Positions 54,073-64,000 of a stretch of DNA of 64,000 nt are shown in pieces. This DNA comes from Neoechinorhynchus agilis (Eukaryota > Acanthocephala): contig CM121342.1 in assembly GCA_051530055.1 (NCBI GenBank), forward strand, positions 9,362,001-9,426,000, given 5' to 3'. The position numbers and the translations under genes were made by a program. The notes under the pieces were generated by a model that worked only from the letters and a program-made list of their open reading frames with translations, ran no database searches and was not told the DNA's origin. Numbering within the stretch: position 1 is the first letter of the stretch; every line of letters starts with the position of its first letter.

Positions 54073-55564
54073 CCCCGATTTGGCGAAATTTATTAAATTA
54101 TTCGCCATACAGTGATAAGGTGGTTACGTCTGGTCATGAATTTATTGAGATCCTTAGGGCCCATACTGAATTAATAGATCACCAAATGATGTCAGCCGAT
54201 GTAACCTCTCTATTCACTAAGATTCCAGTTCAAAAGGCCATTGATTTGGCTATCCCATTGCTTATGAATAATGATAAAGGCTGGAATCTTACCAGATCAG
54301 ACTGGAAAAAGCTTTTGGAATTCTGTCAATTTGAAGACAGTCATTTTGATCAGGTGAATGGTGTTCCGATTGCTCCAGTCTTAGCTGAGATCTACCTGCA
54401 TCATTAGGAGAGTATCAACGTGCCTGATTTCCCATTCATAAAATTGTGGCTTCGTGCTCCAGTCTTGGCTGAGATCTACCTGCGTCATTAGGAGAGTATC
54501 AACGTGCCTGATTTCCCATTCATAAAATTGTGGCTTCGCTATGTGGACGACACATTTCTCTTGGTAGACAGTACAGTATCTGTAGATTTTCTGTGTAACA
54601 TTCTAAACAGTAAAGACCCATCAATCCAATGGAGTGCTGACAAGGAAAAAGATCGTGTCCTCCAATTCCTAGATGTTCTGGTTGAGCGGTATGAATATTT
54701 GAGAAAAAAGGTTTTTCGGAAACCTCACATTCCAAATCAACCAGCACCTTGGACCTCAGCACAGCCCAGTAAGTACAAAATAAGTAAAATGACGGCACTA
54801 TTTAGAAGGGCGTTTAAATATTGCTCGGAGGATGAGTATTTGAAGTTGGAAATAAATTACTTAAAAATCCTTTTTAAGAAGAGAGGCTATCCCTATAAAT
54901 ACATCTCACGCTGCGTTCGGAGCCTGAGCCACTGGAAAAGGAGGGTTGGTCAAAGGCCCGAAGTAATGCGCTACATAAATATCCCATTCATTAGTGATAC
55001 CTGGAGTGACAGTCTGAATAGTCAGATTGTAAAAAAATATAAGGGAAAAACATTAAGGCAGTGGCATACACGACAAAAGGAAAATCCCTCAATGCTGTCA
55101 TAGGTTCTGCAAGAGCTGACCCACCAACTGGTGTGGTTTATTTCATACCGTGTGGAGATTGTGCCAGATCCTATATAGGACAAACTAACTGTCTGCCGCA
55201 GAATCTATGAACATAGGTGTGCACTGAGGAGAAATGATGCGAACTCAGCAATAGTCAATCATGTTGATGCAATGGGAAACTCAATCAACATTGACAATGT
55301 CAATGTTTTATTCCGTAGCGACAATCGATACGTTCGTGTTATCGGTGAGTCGATTTTTATTAAACAATATGATACAATGGAAGGCAATAAGGCGGACTAT
55401 GTACTCAAAATGAGTACTCCAATCACTTGAAAAACTTTCTTACTCTTTTTAGATATCCTGAAGAAGACTCACAAGCGAGTCGAAATATTGAACCTTTTAC
55501 TTTGAATAATGTAATAAATTTCGCCAAATCGGGGAAAAACATGTATCCTTCGATTTTCACAATC
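54073..55564 (+). mobile_element. Penelope-like element with RT and GIY-YIG, inverted ends and target duplication
   Basis: The plus strand reads an RT palm: SADVTSLFTKIPVQKAIDLA (54195), GVPIAPVLAEIYL, then LWLRYVDDTFLLVD (catalytic YVDD near 54537). The thumb and connector to about 55100 follow (ISRCVRSLSHWKRR). After a shift comes GIY-YIG with GVVYFIPCGDCARSYIGQT (55130), then RRIYEHRCALRRNDANSAIV and DTMEGNKADYV. The 30-base ends 54073-54102 and 55505-55534 are inverted copies (29 of 30). Target duplication: GCAGAATCC (54066-54074) and GCTAGAATCC (55565-55574). A 30-base tail lies outside the right arm. 5'-truncated; at least three stops or shifts. Confidence 0.85.
54372..54539 (+). repeat. 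In-frame 84-bp tandem duplication inside the PLE RT
   Basis: GCTCCAGTCTTAGCTGAGAT begins at 54372 and again at 54456. 84 bases equal 28 codons, so the frame is kept. Both units carry the same TAG after YLxH, so the stop predates the duplication or spread with it. Confidence 0.9.
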
Positions 55565-56640
55565 GCTAGAATCCGCATGGATTAAATTGTAGCCTCCATA
55601 ATAAAAATTTCGTTTTCAGACCGTTGAACGTCAGTTGTCGGAATATTGTCGTTCCATCGTTCAGCCAAACGTAAAAGGATTCTGTTGATTTCTGGATTCA
55701 TGTCTCTATCTGAAATTTTTATACGTCTCCTCAGGAAAGACAATCGAGCAAGGAATGATTTTGCGAATTATCACGTATCTTATCGATAAAATCCATCGGG
55801 ATGGTAAATTTTGACTCGTGGTGAAGTGTTCTGAAATTTTCCGGCTCTCTCGGCCGCTTCGGTCACTGCGTCGCAGATTGACATGTAATAAAAATCAATA
55901 TCCGTTTCAGCAGCTGGCATCGAGCTTAGTTGATTCTCTAGTGCGATATCGAACTCTTTCCTCTTCTCCTCGTTGGCGAGGGCGCCATAAAACGGACGTG
56001 GAAGATGCTGAAGCGTACGGAACAACGAGTCACTCATGATCAACTGACACATCACCAATTGTGGTCGGTTGGCAGCCATCAACTGTGAATGTGTCAGCGT
56101 TTTTGACACGACATTTTCCCCCACGTCTCAACAATATATGGTCAAGCTGAGCTAAGCGGCTCTTGGGATTTTTCCCGTGGCATGTTTGGACGGATTCTTT
56201 TGATCCATAAACGTCGCCAAACGTTGCGACTGCTTCCGGAATAAAGTGTTAGCAGACACGAGATCATGTCGCTCCAGCGCCTCAACCAAGTACCGGCTGT
56301 TCCGATTCTCGCCTTTCAACACATATAGCGATCTTTCGGAATGCGGTAAAATCGCGTTGAAGTCACCGGCTATTAGAAGGGTGTCTATGTTCGGTACATC
56401 ATCTAATGCTTCGGCTAGATTTCCATAAAATCCTTCAACCGCCTCTTCATCCGACGAGGAGTTCGGTGAATATACGCCAAAAGCATAGAGATTTCTTGAC
56501 CGAAGCTTTATGCTGACACGAAGGATTCGGTCAGTTATAATACTGCATAGTGCTGAGTTTCGGAGGCGGGGTGATAAACAAACGCCTACACCTACATTTC
56601 CTCGACGGTCCGCAGATAGGCGGCCAGACAGCTACTGATA
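55565..56640 (-). mobile_element. APE-type LINE, endonuclease and linker (RTE-like)
   Basis: The minus strand from about 56610 reads GNVGVGVCLSPRLRNSALCS, then LYAFGVYSPNSSSDEE, TLLIAGDFNAILPHSER (metal-binding motif near 56380) and SANTLFRKQSQRLATFMDQK. After one stop and shift the linker frame 55780-56124 follows. PEINRILLRLAERWN (55700) resembles the stretch before RT in endonuclease-reverse transcriptases of the craniofacial-development-protein-2-like type. RT itself is absent. The linker is copied at 19345-19627. Confidence 0.75.
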
Positions 56641-56907
56641 GTAGCCTGTCAACGCCTGGTCGGTGTGCCGCTCCATTTGGTGATGCGGCTGCGAACAGGA
56701 GCAACAAAATCCACCAGTGCAACGGGAAAAAGCGAGGGCGTCGTAGCTCTCGCCGACGACTTGAGCGTCGAAATGAGCGAAACTGAAGCCGGAGGCAACG
56801 AAAGCGTCAGTCGAAGCTTATCACCGTGGTGGAAACGGACTGTTCAGGTGGCGCTGACAGCCGTGAGCCCTTTGGCCCAGCTATTTCCGATAGAAGAGGA
56901 CGAATAC

Positions 56908-56975
56908 GAGTAACTTCCCTAAGAATTCTGGGTCTACAATTTCAATTAAATTTGAAATGGGACTCGCACACCGCT
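56908..56975 (+). mobile_element. APE-type LINE micro-fragment
   Basis: CGAGTAACTTCCCTAAGAAT onward matches the LINE coding for RVTSLRILGIQFQSNLKW (61720-61785) for about 65 bases and then stops. Too short to place further. Confidence 0.6.
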
Positions 56976-57099
56976 GGGCTAAGGATATCGTGTTAAAGAT
57001 TCGGCCACTATTACTATCATAGGATACCCAGACATCCAAGAATCCTTGCAGTATTCAAAAATGCTATGCCTTTCCTACATCGCTAGGTCGCACAAAGAT

Positions 57100-58105
57100 A
57101 CAATGCGATGATAAGCAGTACCCGTAATTCGACCACTTCTTCCGGATGCCTGACGGGCAACCGTGGGAAGTTCCCGTGGCGAACGCAAAGGGAGACAAAA
57201 CATATTTGACCATCGTACAAGTAGAACTTCATTTAGTGACGTCGCTAAATTGTTGACCCCGAAAAATGACGCAAGAACAGCGACCATCGGACGAGAACAA
57301 CTGAGCAAACCTTGCCCATATCAGCACGGTCTCGGTGAGACCACCAACTTTCACACCAGAGGACGTTGCGATGTGGTTCTCGCAGGTCGAGGCAACATTC
57401 AAACTCTGGAAGATCACCCAGGACCAAACCAAGTACGACTGTATTCACAACTCTGGATGCCGAGACACTGAGCCGACTAAGGAGTTTCGTCGCCAACCTG
57501 CCACCGCTCGGCGATCGATAAAACGCGCTGGAAAGTCGCCTGACACATATCTTCAGCGTTCCCGAATTTCGGCGGATGCAGATGATCGTGGAGCTGGCAA
57601 TCAAGGAAGACACCCCCTCGCGCATGCTGGCGCTGTACGCTCCGAACGCGTACCCGGCCGCTGATCTCCTGTTTCGATACCACTTCATCAACAAGCTGCC
57701 GACGAAGTTCCGTGAACTGGCCGCCAACCTGGATACTCTCGATCTGACCGCACTAGCCGAGATCGCAGGCAAATTCTTTTTTCAAATAACCGACGACACC
57801 ACCGTCTGCGTGATCGATCAAGCAATCCCGACAGTGGACGTGGTGTGACAACATGATAAAAGCATAGGATCTCCGAGGACAGTACCAGGCATCTGTCGGT
57901 TCCATGCCAAATGGGCCGACCGTGCCAGGAACTGCGTCCCGCCCTGCGTCTTCAACGGCAAAGTGGCGCCAACGCGACAGGGAAACGTCTCCCGGCAACA
58001 GCAACATGGCCGACCTCTTTTTCGTTTTCGACGCAAACTCCCGTCGGAGTTTCCTCGTCGATACAGGGACGCAAGCCAGCATCGTCCCACCAGCAGCTTT
58101 TTGAC
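57100..58105 (+). mobile_element. Ty3/Gypsy-like fossil (gag and protease part)
   Basis: Noticeably GC-richer than the surroundings. Plus-strand Gag text includes PPTFTPEDVAMWFSQVEATF and INKLPTKFRELAANLDTLDL. The Gag end follows with CRFHAKWADRARNCVPPC, then the protease start FFVFDANSRRSFLVDTGTQA. Several breaks, no LTR identified. The base composition and Gag type differ from the other Gypsy fossils here, so it represents a separate lineage. Confidence 0.75.
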
Positions 58106-58229
58106 TTGTATAGTTTTTACACGTTACCCGAAACGATGTGAAGTCGTGCCACATTCACAAAACGATGTGACGTTGCACGTAGTGGGTTAGCTGTTGGACG
58201 CTGTGCGTTGGGTGGTTTTGGGTTTTGAA

Positions 58230-58640
58230 ATATTAAAAACATGTTATCTGGCGACGAGGATGTCCGAACTCGGATGAAGACAATCGAGGATATTCTGATC
58301 AATCAACAACAGTTGATACAGTTGTCGATACGGGAAGCCAAGCCCAAATCCGGCAATATGAACAAGAATATTACGGGATTCAGGGATTTTCTGCCGACCA
58401 AAGAAGAGTGGGCTTCCTATGAGATGCAACTAGCGAAACATTTTGAATACTGCGGAGTAAGTGATGACTCTATTAAACAAGCATGCTTACTCGCCTGGTT
58501 GGATTCGAGTGTATTCTCAACGATCCGTAAACGTTTGGGAATAAAGAAGCCGTCGGAATGCACGTATCGAAACTATTATGCGCATTTATCGATCGAACCA
58601 AAATAGTAATGCGCAGAATGAACGGTGTGTGGGTGGAAAC
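58230..58640 (+). mobile_element. Ty3/Gypsy-like fossil (Gag N-terminal part)
   Basis: The frame 58241-58606 starts MLSGDEDVRTRMKTIEDIL and contains FLPTKEEWASYEMQLAKHFE and QACLLAWLDSSVFSTIRKRL, a Gag matrix/capsid-like region. It is related in layout to the Gag at 12931 (VENWAEYVEQAEAHMEIN, SCLLAWVGPKIY). The frame itself is open to its end; the rest of the element is not present. Different lineage from its left neighbour. Confidence 0.65.
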
Positions 58641-59457
58641 GTCTACGATATTTGGCGTGAAACCTCTTTGCCGCACGCGGAAAAATGGTGGACTGGCGTT
58701 CGAAATTCTCGTATTGTGAAAAAGCCCTGGACGGCGCCCCGCGCTATTTCAAAACATTCAAGAGGATTGAGGGCACAGCATTATTCCTATTAATGCCGAG
58801 GATAGTGTTTGTAATGTCCACATCCTTATTACATCCTAATTCCAAGATCGAGTTTGTTGACGTGCTCAACACGAAAAAATTACAACTACTAACTCTCCTA
58901 AACAAAATCGCTCTGAAAATGTAATTAAAAGGCATGTTAGTGAACAGGGAGCTCCCGTCTTCACCCTCAGACAGATTTCAGTCTTCAACGCTGAGATAGT
59001 AAGCACACGTAATCTTGCATTTACTTATCCTCGTCGGAGTAGCAGAGTGACTTCCCTGTCGAGGTCGTAAAACGACGAAAGCTCGGCCAAAAAAGTCTTG
59101 TTCGGGTCGATTGTCAAAATATATAAAATAAAGATTGATTTAGCATGCAACTGGGAAACCAAGCAGCAGTTCACGCTATTGTTGATAGTACAGTTGGCAG
59201 GTCCCAGCTTCCAATCTCGAGATGCTTCATGAGGTCCACGCATACACGCTGATTTGAGGCGCTCTTCAAACTATCAATGGCTGTGCCACACATAGAGGTC
59301 GGGGAAGTGAGAAATCAGCTCACAGAAAAGGTAATCAAAAATGAATTTTGGACCGACTCTAACGTTCCTAACGCACATTTTGTAAATAAAGAATTGACAA
59401 TTTGGTGAATATCAATCAAATAAGACAGTTACGAAACTCTTATACAATCTAAATAGC
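58641..59457. other. No gene assigned
   Basis: Short plus-strand frames, one reading MVDWRSKFSYCEKALDGAPR from 58685, might continue the preceding fossil. The rest is AT-rich and unrecognised. Confidence 0.4.
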
Positions 59458-60318
59458 AAAGAACTATGGTCGATAAACCAGTGATTTAACGGATCTTTGG
59501 AGCAATACTTAAGAAAATGGTCGAAGAATTGAACAAGCAATTGGCGATAATCGATTGCAACGCTAAATGCTTAAATTCGAAAATATCGCAGATATTGAAA
59601 TTTATAATCAATGCAGCTTCAGAAAATCTCTAAAAACTAGCGTTCTGGAAAAACCCTCTCTGTATTGTCGGAAAAATTATGAGCGCGTGGAAAACAAGGC
59701 CACCATAATTTTGCTATATATTTGAAATTGGCTTTGACCAATCAATGCTGTTACAGAAAATCTCTAAAAAGCAACGCTTGGGAAAACTCAAAAGAACCAT
59801 CTAGGAAAATTTCACTAACCATTAAAATCCAAAACAATTTAAAGTTTGAAACAGTAGAGTTTGATTTCAACTACTTGACAGTATAACCCTGGCGACAAAT
59901 TCTCGCACAACTGAAAGAGTCACAGAACATTAATCGAAAAACAACGTTTTCAACAATTTCAAGATATTACTCACGCCCATTGAAGCGTTTCTATTCGTCA
60001 TCGATGCGATGGTAAAGAATCAACCATCAGCTGCAAAGTCGCTCGATTCATCTTAGAATAAAACAGAGCGATGCGAGTAACAAAATTGCAGCGATAGAAA
60101 ACGGACGACGATTTGGAAGGTTTCAAAAAACGACAGAATTATTATCCGTTTATTTATTTGGCGCGCGTTTAAGAATTTGTCGTCATTTTTTAATAGAAAA
60201 ATCAATCTGTGAAAAGTAGCCTTGAAGTCTACTTGTTCAAAGTCTTTTTAAATTAAGGGCGATTTTATTCGTTTTCTAAGGTGTTACATATGAAAATGTT
60301 TTACATTGAGACGACGGG
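59458..60318. repeat. Module F, copy 2
   Basis: Direct repeat of 32969-33845. It lacks a short piece near the left end (about 25 bases around 59495) relative to copy 1. No recognised content. Confidence 0.85.
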
Positions 60319-61547
60319 CAGTTTTAGGTTTCTTCGAATAGAAATTTACAAAGGACTTTTTTACGAATTTCAGTTTCGTCGAGACATAATGCAAATAAAC
60401 GAAAACGTTTTTTGATTCAGATGGATCAATTGAAGTCGTCGTTAGAAACGCTAAAACCCATTGCGAATAGGATCCAATAATGCAATCATTCGGATCGATC
60501 TATTTCTCGTTTTTCGTCTGGGACAGATGAATTAATCTCAGTCATTGTAGCATATAAGAATGATGCTGTTTTTTTACCTAAAACGTTCTTTTGATATTAG
60601 CCATTAATGGAACACCGCGACCTTTTTTTGCATGGAAATCGGGTTAAAGTTGGAATTTTTAGTTTGAAAAGTATAAAAAGAGCACCATAATCCATATTTC
60701 GAACGTATTAAACTTTTATCTTTTTGCAGTTGAATCCAAAAAATATGCGCACTTTATTAATTTGTCGATAACGCATTCGATTAGCTCTACTTTTTTAATG
60801 TTGTTAAAAATAGTGAACAATCACACAAGTTTTGAGAGATGAAAATCAATGGTTGAGCTCTTGTAAACTTGAGCGCATTAACGATTCAAATGTGCAAAAT
60901 AATCGCGTTCTAAAAAATCGCCAGAGCTAGTTTTTCTCGGGACTTCAATTGAAAATTAAATTATCTGATTTGTTACGAAACATTTCAATATATTTGTTCT
61001 AAATGGATTAACGAATGCTGAATTCACTTTAAAATGAATGATCACATGAACAGTTCAGAGTTAAGAAAACAACCTTAAACGAAGAAAAAATGACAAACGA
61101 GTTGTATAATCTGGAACCTTAGTCCAGTAAAAATCGTTGGATCGATAATAGCTCTAGAACTAAAAGGGCTTTGTTAAATCGTTGAAACCGTCGACGCATG
61201 TTTTCGCAACCTGTTGTTGTGGCGGAGGTTGAGATTTCTCTCTAGCTAGACCATCCAATCGATGATTACCCTACAGATAGTAACTGAACCCAGTGCAGAA
61301 ACTCAGCATTATCTAACGATTCAATTCTGTGCGAGATTCATAAATAAGAACAATATTGATTTATCAATTGAATTTTCGGAATGATGTGCCAATTTGATTT
61401 TAACAGAACAAAAGCTTGGTAAATTGGCCGACTATTACAGACATTTTGCTGCAAAAGTCATCCACAATATTATCTATAGTGCATCGTTCAGTGGAATTGA
61501 TATGGTATAAATCATACAAAGATCATAAGCTACGAACAATGCGGCCC
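60319..61547. other. No gene seen
   Basis: About 1.2 kb of AT-rich DNA with no long open frame and no repeat partner in the window. Confidence 0.5.
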
Positions 61548-62440
61548 CGTCACCCATTCATCACCCCACCTCTCCCTTTCTTTAGCCTGTAAAGAAATCA
61601 TACACATAAAGGATTTCTGCACCAATCACAAACTCCATCTCAATTTCTCTAAATGCTCCGAAATGATCCCATCTCTCTACCGCAACTCCACAACATCCCC
61701 TGAGCTTCTAAATGACATTCTACGAGTCACCTCCCTGAGAATTCTGGGTATCCAATTTCAATCAAATTTGAAATGGAACTCGCACATCACTCTCTCCCTC
61801 AAGCACAAGATTTTTAAAATTTATCTCCTCAAACGCCTGCGACATTTAGGAATCCTTTCACCCGACCTCTACAAATTTTACTTCTGCTTAATCTTTCCAT
61901 CCCTCAACTACGGTTACCCCGTATTTTGCAACCTTTCCAAATCGCTAATCCGCCGTTTTGAAATTCTTCACAAAAGAGCATCTAAAATTTGCACAGCCGG
62001 TTTTCCCCCTCTCACCGAATGCCTTGATGCTATTTTCATAAAACAATCAAAACGCCTCTCAACCCTACCACCACAATTTCTTCCACATATCGCTCCCTTT
62101 TCACACGAGCACAGCACTCGTAATCCTAATTCGTTTCATCCTCCCATAACTCGCAACTCCTTATATCTACGCTCCATTTTCCATGCTGCCCAATCTTCTC
62201 GGATATCATAACCTGAAATGATTCTGAGGAAAGATCAACCTTAGAAGCACTCCTGCAAACAATATCCGCCAATTCCCACGAGAAGGGACCTTCCAACCCT
62301 ACCGGATATTCTCAATCGAACGACACCCGAACGAATCGTCCCGAACGGACATCCCTCGACTGCATATTCCCATATTAACGGATGAGGACCCAAAGATACA
62401 TGGGTCCTCCTAAACCTTTCTTTGTATTATCAATAAACGT
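61548..62440 (+). mobile_element. APE-type LINE, 3' end copy
   Basis: The frame 61663-62211 is uninterrupted: SLRILGIQFQSNLKWNSHIT, LRHLGILSPDLYKFYF, LNYGYPVFCNLSKSLIRRF, KRLSTLPPQFLPHIAPF. It matches 39702-40250 at nearly all residues. A 3' UTR follows, shorter than in the other copies, with the hairpin at 62386-62407 and AATAAA near 62431. 5'-truncated at about 61548, the usual outcome of target-primed reverse transcription. Unlike modules C1 and C2, the downstream flank is not shared, so this is an independent insertion. Confidence 0.85.
62386..62407 (+). other. Conserved LINE 3'-terminal hairpin, copy 3
   Basis: GGACCCA and TGGGTCC enclose AAGATACA. The stem is the same as at 12112 and 39439, and the loop differs. 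Confidence 0.65.
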
Positions 62441-63470
62441 GTTTGCAAAAATGGCACTTTGCAGTTTCTCTGAAAATAGTTAACGTTTTGAAGTTCAACA
62501 ACAAGCTCTCACCACATTTTAATGCCGTATTTAACAACCAACGTCGTGTATGGTATCTTCGATCGATACTACGGGAATTTGTGGAACTTAAACTTCTTTT
62601 AAAAAGCATAATACGAAAGAACGTTCCGCCTTTCAAAAGTGAATCGATTTTAAATTTATGATATTCGAAATTTGCGATATCGGTCTTTATTGTTTTTCGC
62701 TGTATTATTTCTAAGTTAAAAAATTAATGGGATGGATTAAAATTCATTTTATAAACATTAGAAAATGTTGGAGATGTTGTGACCATTATATGTTACCATC
62801 TAGTCGATTTCATTCAATTTACAACCATGATTATATCTCCAAATATGAGGCTTAATAAACTCCTTCAATTTTTCAATGCCATAAACAAACGTGAGCAATT
62901 CAGTCTTCAAACGGATGGGAAATATTTAGAGAGGAAGCCTCGTCTCAACAAAACCCATCAGTCAGCGACGTGTTAAAAATCAATGAAAAACGCCACATAG
63001 CACAGAGATGGGAAATAAGATCCCCGGACCTCGGACGATCTCGCGTACCCGAGACATACAAAGCAACTAAAATCTTTTTAGCCGGCACAGAAATATTATC
63101 ACTACACATTTCCAATTCTATCATCCCGAAGGATTTTCTATTGATGATTATAAAATTTATTAAACCGATTATAATTTCAAATTTTCGTTCATTCGTTAAA
63201 AGTCGTTTAATGTCAATTTTTTTGATGAGAATCATCGAGTTCTTTGTGAATTGTTTAAAACAAATCACTGTGATTTGGTTATTTAGAATCGCACTTCCGA
63301 ATGAAATGGAAGCAATTCGACTAATGACGCTTCAAATTTTATCCTTCATTTATCTGAACGTTTTTAGAAATTGAAACGTTTACGTGAGTGTCAAGGATAG
63401 ATTTATTCGAAATTTTTTTTACAACCAACATAATATGTTTTTAACAATTCAAACAATCTGTTTGAAGCAC
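62441..63470. other. No gene assigned
   Basis: A 134-residue plus frame at 62970-63374 (IAQRWEIRSPDLGRSRVPET at its start, then hydrophobic, Ile/Phe-rich) is not recognised and may be chance in AT-rich DNA. Nothing else is seen. Confidence 0.35.
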
Positions 63471-63642
63471 ACTCACCACCTCCCGCCAAATTCCAGCTTT
63501 TGTCCTTCCTCGGCTGTCGCTATCACGCTAACAGCATTGCCTCGTTGTACTGCCAGCGAGATATTTTGTCGAAGGAATACGCCTGCTCTTGAGTCTCCGG
63601 TTGCCTCTATCAATTTCTTCGAGAGATCCTGGAGCAGAAGTC
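63471..63642 (-). mobile_element. RLE-type LINE, 3'-terminal fragment, copy 7
   Basis: The minus strand reads LQDLSKKLIEATGDSRAGVF and ends QKLEFGGRW plus a stop. It closely matches the end of copy 6 (47727-47880). The shared DNA runs to about 63471, which marks the 3' end of the family and implies a very short 3' UTR. Strongly 5'-truncated. It lies only about 250 bases upstream of the CDC5L start. Confidence 0.85.

Positions 63643-64000
<358 letters not shown>

Noticed and set aside
56550-56913. Plus-strand Arg-rich frames
   Set aside because: They lie antisense to the LINE endonuclease region, and their composition is explained by that GC-rich coding strand.

Overview
This window looks like an animal nuclear genome, probably an invertebrate. 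It is AT-rich and intron-bearing, full of old retroelements, and has no bacterial operon structure. The only intact-looking host gene starts at the right edge. From 63892 it encodes the first 36 residues of CDC5L, a very conserved Myb-type splicing factor. Nothing seen here fixes the phylum.

Almost everything to the left is a nested graveyard of transposable elements. There are four main groups. (1) A LINE family with a C-terminal Cys-rich plus restriction-like endonuclease module (RLE-LINE) has at least seven pieces: 2670-4480, 10839-11756, 26364-26990, 29243-31265, 37140-37505, 47727-48045 and 63471-63642. (2) APE-type LINEs occur at 12090-12930, 24080-25830, 35235-35625, 39410-41790, 50878-51993 and 61548-62440, plus a separate endonuclease lineage at 55565-56640. 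(3) Penelope-like elements (PLEs) with a GIY-YIG endonuclease occur at 900-2238, 17453-18870 and 54073-55564, plus an RT piece at 28665-29230. (4) Ty3/Gypsy LTR fossils occur at 7619-9492, 12931-15112, 20358-23354, 23355-24062, 43399-47246, 57100-58105 and 58230-58640. The 43399-47246 fossil still shows both short LTRs and a 5-bp target duplication.

Several multi-kilobase blocks are present twice or more. Module A is at 1-2667 and 16553-19345, with a related third locus at 51994-54072. Module B is at 4827-6168 and 9493-10838. Module C is at 11757-12930 and 39002-40257. Module F is at 32969-33845 and 59458-60318. Presence and absence of insertions between copies lets events be ordered. The PLE in both A copies has 78-79 bp inverted terminal repeats and a 10-bp target duplication, and the third locus shows the empty site. 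The reverse holds for the PLE at 54 kb, whose empty site is seen at about 19.34 kb.

Decayed host-gene relics lie between the repeats. The clearest is a Polycomb E(z)/EZH2-like CXC-SET pseudogene at 36081-36500. A FOXO-like fork-head fragment occurs in two diverged copies (about 16.1 kb and 50.4 kb). There is a possible Tudor-domain fragment at 4560-4826 and an unrecognised decayed gene at 27600-28625. Other structures include 63-bp inverted repeats around the 3.2-kb module at 16490-19690, a 62-bp-arm foldback at 47391-47651, a 160-bp tandem repeat at 34531-34960, and a hairpin kept at the 3' end of three copies of one LINE family.
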